Source: a virus. From it: DNA of 38,958 bases. Below are positions 16,644 through 25,167 of the stretch, one piece after another. The stretch is taken from positions 1 to 38,958 of IMG/VR virus record IMGVR_UViG_3300023184_000274, one strand, 5' to 3'. Made by a program: the position numbers and the translations under genes. The notes under the pieces were generated by a model. It was not told where the DNA came from. It did no database searches and saw nothing but the letters and a program-made list of their open reading frames with translations. Positions within the stretch are counted from its first letter, which is position 1. Every line of letters begins with the position of its first letter.

Positions 16644-16753
16644 TGTCCAACTGTCGCACAGGATGCAAAACACAAGACCATGAATCTTACGGTGACTGCC
16701 TACAGGCATCAAATATTGCTATTGATAAAACTAGTCTGAAAGTAAAAATGTGA
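16643..16753 (+). CDS. Cysteine-containing micro-protein (36 aa)
   Basis: It starts in a TAATG overlap with the fibre stop and ends in an ATGTGA overlap with the next gene. The product begins MSNCRTGCKTQDHESYGDCL, with three cysteines and one histidine that could bind a metal. Similar CRTGCxTQDH openings occur, as I recall, in hypothetical proteins of actinophages. The function is unknown. Confidence 0.6.
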   Translation: MSNCRTGCKTQDHESYGDCLQASNIAIDKTSLKVKM

Positions 16754-17130
16754 CCCACAGCCATATAGCCAAAATAGTCCAATGGGGACTAGACGAAAAT
16801 ATTGACTACAAACCAATCCTATTTGGTTGCACTGACTGTGATGAAACATTTACAGAGTCACCAAGCAATGGCTTGGAAAGCAAACCACATGAACATACAA
16901 CTTATGTTCATGATTGCTTTACTTGCAAAATTGAAACCCTTCAACTATCTACTGGTGATGCTAATGGCAACATGGTTGCTGGTGGTTGGACTGCAAAGAA
17001 ATGGGATAGTGAACTTAACTTGTACGAAAGTGCACGCAAGCAGGGAATTCAACCTGATGGTACAAGTCGTAAAAAAGTTCAAGCAGCAATTGATGCTAGC
17101 AATGAGGTAGGAGTAGCGTATGGTGCGTAA
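16750..17130 (+). CDS. Zinc-ribbon-like small protein (126 aa)
   Basis: The start is a GTG overlapping the previous stop. Two cysteine pairs, CTDC (residues 27-30) and CFTC (56-59), with a His-rich spacer (HEHTTYVH) look like a zinc ribbon. The C-terminal part (KWDSELNLYESARKQGIQPD then KKVQAAIDASNE) is helical. It overlaps the next gene by 11 bases. I recall related proteins near tail genes in actinophages but no proven function. Confidence 0.65.
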   Translation: MTHSHIAKIVQWGLDENIDYKPILFGCTDCDETFTESPSNGLESKPHEHTTYVHDCFTCKIETLQLSTGDANGNMVAGGWTAKKWDSELNLYESARKQGIQPDGTSRKKVQAAIDASNEVGVAYGA

Positions 17131-17269
17131 ACCTAAAACTAAAATAGAAAAAGTTATGCATGAGTTCAAAGTGGGCAAATTGCATACGAGTTCCCAAAAG
17201 GGACCAGTTGTTAAATCAAGGAAACAAGCAATTGCCATTGCTTTAAATCAAAGCCGAAGGGGTAAATAA
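17120..17269 (+). CDS. DUF6496-like basic protein (49 aa)
   Basis: The short product contains the pattern KVMHEFKVGKLHTSSQKGP followed by VKSRKQAIAIALNQ, which I recognise as the DUF6496 family, small basic proteins of unknown role. It opens a run of tiny Lys/Arg-rich genes. It overlaps the previous gene by 11 bases and lies 2 bases before the next. Confidence 0.75.
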   Translation: MVRKPKTKIEKVMHEFKVGKLHTSSQKGPVVKSRKQAIAIALNQSRRGK

Positions 17270-17271
17270 TA

Positions 17272-17430
17272 ATGGCATACATTATGAATAGCAAGTTGAA
17301 GAAGACCGGTGCTGGTCGTCCAGGTTCGCCTAAACCTAAACCACCAATTGGTACAAAACCAAGAGGACCGAAGCCACGCATTATCGCTGCACCACCGCGT
17401 CGCAAACCATCAATACGTAGGGGTTACTAA
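17272..17430 (+). CDS. Pro/Lys/Arg-rich micro-protein without acidic residues (52 aa)
   Basis: Of 52 residues, 15 are Lys or Arg and none is Asp or Glu; about one in five is Pro. It is therefore extended and strongly cationic, suited to binding DNA. It overlaps the next gene in TAATG. No family is recognised. Confidence 0.6.
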   Translation: MAYIMNSKLKKTGAGRPGSPKPKPPIGTKPRGPKPRIIAAPPRRKPSIRRGY

Positions 17431-17633
17431 TGTTAAAAATGCAAAAATTTAAACCAAAGCCAAAACCAACAAATCCAACTATCCCTAACCGTCATAAAGG
17501 TATTGGGCATAATCAACCTTTGCCTAGGGTTAATTCTCCACGCATAAGGAAAAGTCCTGCTGGTGCAGGTAACCTTGCACAGAATCAAATGTTCACTCAA
17601 AAGAAGAGTGGCATGGGAAAGAGAAAATACTAA
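17430..17633 (+). CDS. Basic Pro-rich micro-protein (67 aa)
   Basis: The product starts MLKMQKFKPKPKPTNPTIPN, has 16 Lys/Arg and no Asp/Glu, and contains HKGIGHNQP near the middle. It is likely unstructured. TAATG overlaps on both sides show tight coupling within the basic cluster. The GIGHNQPP-type motif is one I recall from small phage or bacterial proteins without known role. Confidence 0.6.
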   Translation: MLKMQKFKPKPKPTNPTIPNRHKGIGHNQPLPRVNSPRIRKSPAGAGNLAQNQMFTQKKSGMGKRKY

Positions 17634-17773
17634 TGGCTAAAACAACAGTATGGGAAAAGGCTACCAACGAACGTTACGTATCTAAGGCTGCTGAACGCAA
17701 ACACGAACGCAGTGAAGGTATGTCTGAACGCCGTAAAGAATATGGTAAGTCATACAAGAAGGGTAAGAAGTAA
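17633..17773 (+). CDS. Highly charged helical micro-protein (46 aa)
   Basis: This 46-residue product (starts MAKTTVWEKATNERYVSKAA) is one charged helix with both Lys/Arg and Glu and ends in a Lys-rich tail. It overlaps both neighbours in TAATG. No family is recognised; the arrangement supports expression. Confidence 0.55.
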   Translation: MAKTTVWEKATNERYVSKAAERKHERSEGMSERRKEYGKSYKKGKK

Positions 17774-19038
17774 TGGGTTGGAATGATTTAAGTCAATCAC
17801 AGCAGAGTGCTTTTAAGGCTAAGAACTTTAATAAAAACATTCGTGTTTCTGAGCAGACAATTCAGAAACTACGTGCTGGTAAAACTTTTGAAAACAATAT
17901 TGCTGCATACAAGAGAACTGGTGGCAACGCTCAAACTCTTGAAGGCATGAACCGTTTCTACGGCAAGGCTCGTGTTAGTGGTGCTCTAGGTAACAGTCTA
18001 CGCAACACTAGTATAGGTAAAAGCAAGCCACCTACTGCACAGCATGCAACTAATGGTAACACTAAGCCAAAAACTAATCCCACCATTTTGAAAACCCCTA
18101 AAGCACCTAAACCTAATGGTCCAGGTTTCAACATTGGACGAAGCACAGGAAACTTTATCAAGAATGAACTTCTTGGTGTTGATGACTTTAGTAAACTTCG
18201 TGGTGAAATGAAACAGCACCGCTATGGTGCTATGGCTAAATCTGCTCTTGCAGGTTCTTTGGAACTTGGTACTACTGCTGCCGCTATTTTTGGTTCTGTA
18301 TTCACTGGTGGTGGAACTCTTGCTGCTGAGGTTGGTGCTAAATCTGCCATGCTTGCTGCACGTCAAGTTGGTAAGGAAGCCTTGAAGACTGGTGTGAGCA
18401 AGGCTGTAGGTAAGGCTAGCCTTAAGGGTGCTGCTAAAACTGCTGCTACTGGTTCACTAAAAGGTGGCGCTAAGAATGTTGGCAAGACTGCACTTAAAGT
18501 TGTTCGTCCTATTAAGGCAACCAAGACTGCTGTTCGTGGTGCTGTTTCTGTTGTTCGCAAGCAGGCTCTAAAGAACAATACCGGTATGACTGCTTCGCGT
18601 GCTATTGTGCGTCAGTCTACTGAGGCTTCTGCTAAGGCAGCCGAGAAGGCTGCTGCTTCTACCGCAGCATCTAAGACTGCCCAGCAGTCTGCTAAGAATG
18701 TTGCTAAAAAGTATAGCAGTAAACTAACTCATGCTGGTAAAAGGACTACAGCAGCGGGTAAGGCTGGTGCTATTCGTAGTGCTAATGCTACCGCTAAGAG
18801 GGCTATAGCAACTGGTGCTAAAGACCGTGCTGCAGCAATGAGTGCAAAGAATGCTTCTACTGCCGCTAATGCGGTTGTTAAGAAGGCGGTTACTGACCGT
18901 GCAAAGAAGGTTGCTGCTGTTAAGGCACGCAACAAGGTAATAAAGAAAGGCATTAGACGTTCGCAGGTTGCGCATGTTGGTGCACACTATGGTACTGAAG
19001 GCTGGTACTCTACATCAAACAAGAAGGGTAAGAAATAA
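17773..19038 (+). CDS. Histone H1-like Lys/Ala-rich virion protein (421 aa)
   Basis: Three parts can be seen. Residues 1-68 form a compact helical domain (motif NIRVSEQTIQKLRAGKTFEN). Residues 78-130 are a basic Pro/Asn linker. Residues 157-187 (SALAGSLELGTTAAAIFGSV) are Gly/Ala-rich and hydrophobic and could insert into a membrane. From about 190 to the end the chain is a long series of Ala/Lys repeats like the tail of histone H1. It could condense the genome in the head or be ejected with it. The bias creates long chance frames on the other strand, which I left out. Confidence 0.65.
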   Translation: MGWNDLSQSQQSAFKAKNFNKNIRVSEQTIQKLRAGKTFENNIAAYKRTGGNAQTLEGMNRFYGKARVSGALGNSLRNTSIGKSKPPTAQHATNGNTKPKTNPTILKTPKAPKPNGPGFNIGRSTGNFIKNELLGVDDFSKLRGEMKQHRYGAMAKSALAGSLELGTTAAAIFGSVFTGGGTLAAEVGAKSAMLAARQVGKEALKTGVSKAVGKASLKGAAKTAATGSLKGGAKNVGKTALKVVRPIKATKTAVRGAVSVVRKQALKNNTGMTASRAIVRQSTEASAKAAEKAAASTAASKTAQQSAKNVAKKYSSKLTHAGKRTTAAGKAGAIRSANATAKRAIATGAKDRAAAMSAKNASTAANAVVKKAVTDRAKKVAAVKARNKVIKKGIRRSQVAHVGAHYGTEGWYSTSNKKGKK

Positions 19039-19040
19039 TA

Positions 19041-19352
19041 ATGGCAACTAAGAATCAAATCGCCAAGGCTGCTATGGAAAAAGCAGGCTGGAAGGCTCGG
19101 GGAGCATACCCTAAGCCTCAAGCAGGAACTGGTAAGCCACGTGGTTTTACCAATGCACAGTTAGTTAAGAAGGCTACCGCTAAGGCTGCTGGCAATAAGA
19201 CTGGTGCTAAGTACAAGCAGATTGCTATGAAGGCTGTCGGTGCTGCTGGTGGAGACCGTTATACGGTTCCTAAGGGTTATGAAGCAATCGCCAAGGCTGC
19301 TATCAAACGTGCTAAAGAGAAAAAAGCAGCATACAAAAACTACCGAGGTTAA
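19041..19352 (+). CDS. Lys/Ala-rich small protein (103 aa)
   Basis: About a quarter of the residues are Lys or Arg and only a few are acidic. The product starts MATKNQIAKAAMEKAGWKAR and ends in a KRAKEKKAAYKNYRG tail. It resembles the C-terminal half of the preceding protein in composition, so the two may share a nucleic-acid-binding role. It lies 2 bases after the previous stop. Confidence 0.6.
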   Translation: MATKNQIAKAAMEKAGWKARGAYPKPQAGTGKPRGFTNAQLVKKATAKAAGNKTGAKYKQIAMKAVGAAGGDRYTVPKGYEAIAKAAIKRAKEKKAAYKNYRG

Positions 19353-19354
19353 TT

Positions 19355-19624
19355 ATGGCTGGTATTCGTACTCCATATCATCCAGTAGAAATTACTCCTG
19401 GAAAAAAACCAAAGAAAATTAAAAACAATACTGCCCGCCTTTATGACATGGAACAACTCGGTCCATATTTTAATGGTGTTGGTGGAAGACTGTTAACTAA
19501 AAGAGAACAGACTATACGTAAAGAAGATTTCGGTGTAGCACAATCTAAACGAAATCTTGACGCATGGTATTCTTCTAATGAATACAAAAATAATGTCGGC
19601 AAGTATAGTAAAAATACTCGATAG
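19355..19624 (+). CDS. Small basic protein, unknown (89 aa)
   Basis: The product starts MAGIRTPYHPVEITPGKKPK and carries a charged helical middle (LLTKREQTIRKEDFG). It is net positive but less extreme than its neighbours. It begins 2 bases after the previous stop. I do not recognise it. Confidence 0.6.
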   Translation: MAGIRTPYHPVEITPGKKPKKIKNNTARLYDMEQLGPYFNGVGGRLLTKREQTIRKEDFGVAQSKRNLDAWYSSNEYKNNVGKYSKNTR

Positions 19625-19639
19625 CAAAGGAAAACAATA

Positions 19640-19888
19640 ATGCCAACAAAGAAACCAAAACCTCTTATGACAGCAGCACAGTATGCTCAATTAAGAAAGA
19701 GTGGATATCGCGGTGCAGGTGCTGCCCCTTTAACTCGCGCACAAGAACTAAGTAACTTGAAGCAAGTTAATGTTGAGCGTCTTCAGAAATTGAAAGCAGA
19801 CCATGCTGCTGCACGTGCAAAGATTAATGCTAAGTACGCAAGTCGCAAAAAGGCTTTTAACAAGACAAGACTGCCACGAGGCAAGTAG
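19640..19888 (+). CDS. Basic coiled-coil small protein (82 aa)
   Basis: A good AAAGGA ribosome site lies 8 bases before the ATG. Residues 33-72 form a basic amphipathic helix, possibly a coiled coil (LKQVNVERLQKLKADHAAAR), and the ends are Lys/Arg-rich. It is a further member of the basic cluster, without known family. Confidence 0.6.
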   Translation: MPTKKPKPLMTAAQYAQLRKSGYRGAGAAPLTRAQELSNLKQVNVERLQKLKADHAAARAKINAKYASRKKAFNKTRLPRGK

Positions 19889-19893
19889 CAGTT

Positions 19894-20172
19894 ATGATTG
19901 ATTCTCGTCTAAAACGTGCAGGTGTATCAGGCTATAATAAGCCTAAGCGTACACCTAATCACCCAACTAAGTCACATGTTGTTGTGGCTAAAGTTGGTAC
20001 ACAGATTAAGACGATTCACTTCGGTCAACAAGGTGTGTCTGGCTCCCCCAAGAAAAAGGGGGAGTCAGCAGCCTATGCTGCTCGTAGGCATTCGTTTAAA
20101 GCAAGGCATGCAAAGAACATCGCTAAGGGCAAAATGTCTGCAGCGTATTGGGCTGATAAGGTGAAATGGTAA
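19894..20172 (+). CDS. Conserved basic phage protein with FGQQG and SFKARH motifs (92 aa)
   Basis: The sequence MIDSRLKRAGVSGYNKPKRT, then KTIHFGQQGVSGSP, SFKARHAKNIAKGKM and SAAYWADKVKW is a pattern I recall from a family of small proteins shared by phages of very different hosts (a DUF, possibly DUF6321; the number is from memory). Its wide spread argues for a real, general function, perhaps DNA-related. It overlaps the next gene in TAATG. Confidence 0.72.
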   Translation: MIDSRLKRAGVSGYNKPKRTPNHPTKSHVVVAKVGTQIKTIHFGQQGVSGSPKKKGESAAYAARRHSFKARHAKNIAKGKMSAAYWADKVKW

Positions 20173-20408
20173 TGGCTTCTGGTCTACAATTAAATTTAAA
20201 TCGTGTTATTGGTCGCACAGGTAATGACCCTTTTCTTGATGCACAGGGTGCAGCAAATGTTTGGGCTAACACTAATGGTCTTGACCTGCTTGGTGCATTG
20301 AATGCTAAGGCAGGAACTAATGGTCTTGGTCTTAATGCTGTGTGTGATTTATTATCAAGTGCCAATAATCTTGATGCAGATGGTGCATCAGAGTTTTTCA
20401 CTGCTTAG
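20172..20408 (+). CDS. Repeat-containing small protein (78 aa)
   Basis: Unlike its neighbours this product is not basic. It shows about three degenerate 16-19-residue repeats built on the pattern GLDLLGALNAKAGT. I chose the ATG at 20172, which forms the TAATG overlap used throughout this cluster, over one 6 bases upstream. Similar Leu/Gly/Ala repeat proteins are, as I recall, frequent in actinophage tail regions; a structural role is likely but unproven. Confidence 0.65.
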   Translation: MASGLQLNLNRVIGRTGNDPFLDAQGAANVWANTNGLDLLGALNAKAGTNGLGLNAVCDLLSSANNLDADGASEFFTA

Positions 20409-20416
20409 GGAATTAA

Positions 20417-20689
20417 ATGGCTGTTGCTAAAAAGAAAGTTTACGGACCCTATAAGGGTAGTAAAGCAAATGGTGGACGTAAGATTTATGTTATTAAAACT
20501 GGTCAGAAAGCCACCTCAACTAACGCTGCTCGTTTAGATTATAAGCGTGCTACTGGTAAGTCTTTGTCTAAGAAGACTCATGTTGACCACAAGGACAACA
20601 ATTACAAAAATGGTAGTGTTCGTAATCTTCGTGCTATGAGTGCGTCTAAGAATATTGGTAAAGGTAACCAGAATAGGAAGAAGAAGTAA
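20417..20689 (+). CDS. Small HNH-type endonuclease
   Basis: Residues 55-79 (THVDHKDNNYKNGSVRNLR followed by Asn79) fit the HNH metal-finger nuclease core: His-Val-Asp-His, a central Asn-rich turn, then Asn-Leu-Arg and a late Asn. The N-terminal 50 residues and the last ten are very basic, which suits DNA binding. At 90 residues it is a minimal single-domain enzyme. HNH proteins that help packaging usually lie beside the terminase; this one lies between the basic cluster and the connector gene, so it may be a homing-type intruder or a specialised packaging nuclease. Confidence 0.72.
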   Translation: MAVAKKKVYGPYKGSKANGGRKIYVIKTGQKATSTNAARLDYKRATGKSLSKKTHVDHKDNNYKNGSVRNLRAMSASKNIGKGNQNRKKK

Positions 20690-21600
20690 TGGCTACATTA
20701 AGTTCTATGATTGATGAAGTTTCTCGTAAACTTTCTGGTTTCACTTTACATCAAGACCGTCAAACATATTTGACACAGGCAGTAACTGCAACTACTAGTA
20801 GCAACCCTACTATTATAAATATTAAGTCTGCTGAAAATATTTCTAATGGTGTTATCCAGATTGATAATGAATTGATTTGGGTTGACAACTTTGACCGGAC
20901 TAATCATACTTTGGAGATTCCTCCTTATGGTCGTGGCTATAATGGTACACAGGTTTCATCACATAAGGCTGGGGCTAAGGTAATTATTTCCCCAACATTC
21001 CCTGCCCTTGATATCAAGAATGCTGTCAATGAAACTATTTATGATGTGTTCCCTGGACTATTTGCTGTAAAGAATTATACTTTTAGTTACAATCCAGCAA
21101 AGAGTACTTATGCTCTTCCTGATGATGTTGAAAACATTTTGTCACTTTCGTGGCAGTCAACTGGTCCTAGTCGCGAATGGTACTCTATTCGTAACTGGCG
21201 TTTGGATACCACAGCAAATGCTGCAACATTTGATACTAATAAAACTTTGAGTGTTTATGATAACATTCTTCCTGGTCGTACTGTTCAGGTAACTTATGCT
21301 TCACAACCACAACCTTTAGATAATTCTTCTGATGAGTTTTCTACTATTAGTGGTTTGAATGATTCTGCTAAGGACGTTATTGTTCTTGGTGCAGCGTATC
21401 GTTTGTCTGCTTTTATTGACCCTGGTCGTCTAGTGTTTGGTTCTGCTGAGGCAGACCAAAACTCTCAGATTGCTGGTCGTGCCTATGGTGCAGGTACTGC
21501 TGCTTCTAAATATCTTTTGGCTTTATATCAGCAACGTTTACAGCAAGAAGTAAACAAGATGCAAAGTCGCTATCCAATTCGTCTACATTACACGAGGTAA
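20689..21600 (+). CDS. Head-tail connector / tail adaptor protein
   Basis: The 303-residue protein starts with a short helix, then a beta part with IDNELIWVDNFDRTNHTLEI and PPYGRGYNGTQVSSHKAGAK, which I associate with phage adaptor or tail-tube-end proteins, then helical and mixed regions. It overlaps the HNH gene by one base. Position before two long tail proteins supports a role joining the portal to the tail. Confidence 0.68.
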   Translation: MATLSSMIDEVSRKLSGFTLHQDRQTYLTQAVTATTSSNPTIINIKSAENISNGVIQIDNELIWVDNFDRTNHTLEIPPYGRGYNGTQVSSHKAGAKVIISPTFPALDIKNAVNETIYDVFPGLFAVKNYTFSYNPAKSTYALPDDVENILSLSWQSTGPSREWYSIRNWRLDTTANAATFDTNKTLSVYDNILPGRTVQVTYASQPQPLDNSSDEFSTISGLNDSAKDVIVLGAAYRLSAFIDPGRLVFGSAEADQNSQIAGRAYGAGTAASKYLLALYQQRLQQEVNKMQSRYPIRLHYTR

Positions 21601-21603
21601 TTA

Positions 21604-22482
21604 ATGGGAAATCGTAATTATTCATCAACTGTTACAGAGCGTACACTTGCTGCTGCTATGGATAACAGTCAAGCAACAATGCAACTTAATGTTATTTCTG
21701 GTGTACCAACATTCCCATTCACTATGGTCATTGCTCCTGATACTACTGCTGAAGAGATTGTAACTGTTACTGGTATTTCTGGTAGTGGTGGGGATACTTT
21801 CACTGTTACTCGTGGACAAGATGGTACTACTGCCGTTGCTCATGGTTTAACAACTGATAGTGTTTCTACTAAAGTTCGTCACATGATTACTGCTCGTGAT
21901 TTGCAGGAAGCACAAGACCACTTTGATGACACTACTAGTGTTCATGGTATTGCAGATACTTCACTTTTATTAACTACAACCAACACCAAGATTGTTACAA
22001 ATAAAACTTTTACTTCTGCAGTTCTTGATGCCAACTCTACCATTGGTGGTGTTTCTGGAACCACCCTTGCTGCGAATCAAAGTTCTTGGTCTTCTTGGAC
22101 TCCGACTTGGAGTGGAACTGGTGTTAATGCTACTGGTGCATCAAGTCCGACATACAAATATTGTGTTATTGGTAAGACTGTTCATTTTAGAATTTATGTA
22201 ACAAAAGGTACTTCAAATTTTGGTACTGCAGATTTAGCATTCTCAACACCAACAGGATACACTCCAGCAACAACCACTGTTGGAATTGCTATGTTTAATA
22301 ATGGTTCTTTGCGTTATCCTGGGATTGCGGTTATTAGTTCTTCTGGAACTATAACCCCAATTGTAAATCCTGATGTTGCTGGAACGGCAAACTATGGAAG
22401 AAGTCCTACAAATACTACAGTCCCATTTGCTTGGGGAACTAGTGACTCAATGATAATTACAGGAACATACGAGGCTGCCTAA
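21604..22482 (+). CDS. Minor tail / fibre-base protein
   Basis: The N-terminal half has a pattern common in actinophage tail proteins: EEIVTVTGISGSGGDTFTVT, then RGQDGTTAVAHG, then TARDLQEAQDHFDDTTSVHG, then TNKTFTSAVLDA. From about residue 165 a separate beta domain (WTPTWSGTGVNATGASSPTY and on) follows, like the C-terminal sandwich of fibres that bind receptors. The 292-residue length suits a small fibre or a fibre adaptor. It shares a stop-start overlap with the next gene. Confidence 0.72.
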   Translation: MGNRNYSSTVTERTLAAAMDNSQATMQLNVISGVPTFPFTMVIAPDTTAEEIVTVTGISGSGGDTFTVTRGQDGTTAVAHGLTTDSVSTKVRHMITARDLQEAQDHFDDTTSVHGIADTSLLLTTTNTKIVTNKTFTSAVLDANSTIGGVSGTTLAANQSSWSSWTPTWSGTGVNATGASSPTYKYCVIGKTVHFRIYVTKGTSNFGTADLAFSTPTGYTPATTTVGIAMFNNGSLRYPGIAVISSSGTITPIVNPDVAGTANYGRSPTNTTVPFAWGTSDSMIITGTYEAA

Positions 22483-24533
22483 TGGTTAATAAAGATATCA
22501 CAGAAGATATTCCCTATAACTTATCTTACACTGCTGATGTTAAAAAGTGGGAACCAAGTAATGCAGCCTACGATATCTCTATTAATACTACGCCATTCTT
22601 TTTAAGAATTGATAACCAAACACCTTATGTTCGTGAAAGTGCTCCTTTTAAGAAGGACCAGTTTGATGCTTCTAATACTCCAGGAGAACAGTCTTTAACT
22701 GGTTGGTGGTTGCGTTCTCAAACATCTTGGCATGAGGGTGCTGGTATTAATTACTTTGAACCTGGTGTTGAGCCTACTGCTGGCTTTAGGTTTAAAGATT
22801 CTCGTGGTATTGATTGTTGGAACATTGGCGAACTCAGTATGCTTCCACAAGTATACTATGGTTACTCTCCTGGTACAGCAAATTTTCATGGTTGTGAAGC
22901 CAATGATGGTTCTAATGATTGCATTGTTCTTGGTAGCAATGATGGTTCTTTGCGTAAGTTAAAAATTGCTGGCGATGACACCAGCATGTCTAATACTGTG
23001 TATACTTCTGGTGGTGCTGCTACAACAATAACTGGTCATGGTGGGGCAACTACATACCCAATATTATCTGTTACTACTGATGGTACACATTACTATGCTG
23101 TATGCAGTACATGTATCCACAAGGGAACTATTAATACTAATGATGATGTTGTTTTATATCGTCATTCATCATCTGCTGTGTCTTCTGCTTTTATTAAACA
23201 TACTAAAGGTAATCTTATTTTTAGTTCAACCAATGTTGTCTATTCTTTGCGTACTAAACCTGGAAGTTTAGCCTCTGGTGGTAGTGATACTAATGGTAAC
23301 CATACTGGTTCTGCAGAATTAACATTAACAAGTAATAATACTATTGGTGGTACTGTTTCTGTTTTGTTTTCTCATTCTAATGAGAATTGGAATTGGGTTG
23401 ATGCAACTAGTAGTGCAAGTAGTATTTTTATTGCTGGTCGTGCTAATGGTCACAGTGAAATCTATGCTATTGGCTATGATGATGTAGCCAATGTTGCTGA
23501 TTTTGCTGGTGCACAAATGGCTATAAAACTTCCATTTGGCGAAGTAGTTAATCGCATTGAATATCGTTTAGGCTCACTAATAATCGCTACCTCTAAAGGT
23601 ATTCGTATTGCTCAACAGAATGTTTATGGTGACCTTATTCTTGGTCCATTAACATTCCGTAGTGAGGTTAACACAGAATGCAATGGCATCACTACTAAAG
23701 ATAACTATGCCCTTGTTTCTGCACAGGCTACTGGTCCTAATGGGATTAAAAATGCTATTCTTGTTAGAGTTGATTTATCAAATAAGTTTGATGATGGAAC
23801 ATATCCTTGGGCATATGATTTAGAATATCGTTCATCAACAGGAAATTCGACTCTTTCTACTGAAGTATTTAATATTAATAATCAAATAGCAATGGTTCTT
23901 GATGAAAATGGTGTTGGTGAAATACAAATAGAACACACCACCAAAAAAGTAACTTCTGGATATATTGACACTGGTATTATCCGTTATGCTACTGTTGAGC
24001 CAAAATTCTTTAAGTATATGAAAATTAATGGAAACATTAATGCTAATGATTTTATCAACATTCAATCCTTTAATGAGGCTGGGGTGTTTACTAATATTGA
24101 TACCATCACTCAAGAGTCAATTAATACTGACGTAGGTTTGACTAGTATTAAAGCACCTCGTGAGGCTGCAGGATTTAGATTTACTTTCACCAACGGCACT
24201 CCATACACTACTGTACCAGTAATGACATCGTATCAGTTGAAATCATTACCTGCTTCTAAGCGTCAACGCATCATTCAACTTCCTTTATCTTGTTTCGATA
24301 TTGAAATGGATAGATACAATTCATCTGCTGGTTATGTAGGCAAAGCCTACGACCATCTAATGGAGTTGGAAGCGATGGAAGAACTTGGTGACATTGTTTC
24401 GATTACAGACTATCGTATTGATGAAACATATGATGCCATCATTGAGAGTGTTAGTTTTACTAACGAGTCCTCTCCAGACAAAATCAACAATGGTTTTGGC
24501 GGTAATCTTATCGTCACAGTTAGGAAACTATAA
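22482..24533 (+). CDS. Large minor tail protein, beta-propeller-like
   Basis: This 683-residue, beta-rich protein has many Gly/Asp turns and repeated blocks around residues 130-420 that could form a propeller. Near residue 65 it has the segment DQFDASNTPGEQSLTGWWLR followed by GAGINYFEPGVEP, a signature I recall from minor tail proteins of actinophages. The C-terminal third is mixed. It probably forms the tail tip or nozzle. It overlaps the holin gene by one base, placing tail and lysis genes in one unit. Confidence 0.75.
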   Translation: MVNKDITEDIPYNLSYTADVKKWEPSNAAYDISINTTPFFLRIDNQTPYVRESAPFKKDQFDASNTPGEQSLTGWWLRSQTSWHEGAGINYFEPGVEPTAGFRFKDSRGIDCWNIGELSMLPQVYYGYSPGTANFHGCEANDGSNDCIVLGSNDGSLRKLKIAGDDTSMSNTVYTSGGAATTITGHGGATTYPILSVTTDGTHYYAVCSTCIHKGTINTNDDVVLYRHSSSAVSSAFIKHTKGNLIFSSTNVVYSLRTKPGSLASGGSDTNGNHTGSAELTLTSNNTIGGTVSVLFSHSNENWNWVDATSSASSIFIAGRANGHSEIYAIGYDDVANVADFAGAQMAIKLPFGEVVNRIEYRLGSLIIATSKGIRIAQQNVYGDLILGPLTFRSEVNTECNGITTKDNYALVSAQATGPNGIKNAILVRVDLSNKFDDGTYPWAYDLEYRSSTGNSTLSTEVFNINNQIAMVLDENGVGEIQIEHTTKKVTSGYIDTGIIRYATVEPKFFKYMKINGNINANDFINIQSFNEAGVFTNIDTITQESINTDVGLTSIKAPREAAGFRFTFTNGTPYTTVPVMTSYQLKSLPASKRQRIIQLPLSCFDIEMDRYNSSAGYVGKAYDHLMELEAMEELGDIVSITDYRIDETYDAIIESVSFTNESSPDKINNGFGGNLIVTVRKL

Positions 24534-24751
24534 TGAAAAAGAAATTCTTAAAATGGTTAGCCACTAGTCCTATTGCTACAGCAGTAAAGATTGGTGCTGG
24601 TGCTGGACTTGTTTGGCTTCTAGATAATGCTAGTGGCTTGAACCTTGGTCCGGTATTGACCCCATTCATTATTGCTGCAGTTACAGTAGCAATCAACTTT
24701 GTTAATCCACAAGACAACCGTTACGGAGTCGGCAATGGCGTATCCAGTTAA
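24533..24751 (+). CDS. Holin-like small membrane protein
   Basis: The 72-residue protein has a Lys-rich N-terminus, then two hydrophobic segments (about residues 13-31 and 39-57) joined by a short turn, and a polar tail. This is the topology of class II holins. It lies immediately before, and overlaps, the endolysin gene. It would open the membrane so that the signal-less endolysin can reach the wall. Confidence 0.78.
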   Translation: MKKKFLKWLATSPIATAVKIGAGAGLVWLLDNASGLNLGPVLTPFIIAAVTVAINFVNPQDNRYGVGNGVSS

Positions 24752-25154
24752 AACCCCTAAAGTAACTTGTGAGTATGGCGTTAAAGGTCCACAGTGGCAG
24801 TCTGGCTGGCATCAAGGTGTAGACTTTGGGGAAACCCTGGGCACGCCAGTGTATGCTGTTGCTGATGGTATTGTGACTTCTGTTGGTGCACAAGGACCTG
24901 CTCTTGGTAAGTTCTCACCAACTATTAAACATAAGTTCCGTTTCAAAACCTATTACTGTACTTATGCACATGTTAAGAAGTCTTATGTTAAGGCTGGAGA
25001 CATTGTTAAGATGGGTCAGCATATCGCTGATGTAGGTATTGAAGGTAATGCTCATACTGGTTCTCATCTACATTTTGAGGCTCAACCTACGCCATTCTGG
25101 CAAGTCGGCAAAGGTGTTAATCCTAAATGGATTTTCAAATATAAAGGCAAGTAA
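24735..25154 (+). CDS. M23-family peptidase endolysin
   Basis: This 139-residue enzyme has all zinc ligands of the LytM/M23 family: His26 and Asp30 (HQGVD), His79 (YAH) and the HLH motif at 111-113. It would cut peptide cross-bridges in peptidoglycan. No signal peptide or cell-wall binding domain is present. I chose the ATG at 24735, which has a GGAG ribosome site 6 bases upstream, over a start at 24699 deeper in the holin gene. It is the last gene of the plus arm. Confidence 0.9.
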   Translation: MAYPVKTPKVTCEYGVKGPQWQSGWHQGVDFGETLGTPVYAVADGIVTSVGAQGPALGKFSPTIKHKFRFKTYYCTYAHVKKSYVKAGDIVKMGQHIADVGIEGNAHTGSHLHFEAQPTPFWQVGKGVNPKWIFKYKGK

Positions 25155-25167
25155 AGAAATTAAAAAA

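Noticed and set aside
18363-18987. Several antisense frames over the Lys/Ala-rich gene
   Set aside because: Mirror images of GCT/AAG codon repeats; no ribosome sites.
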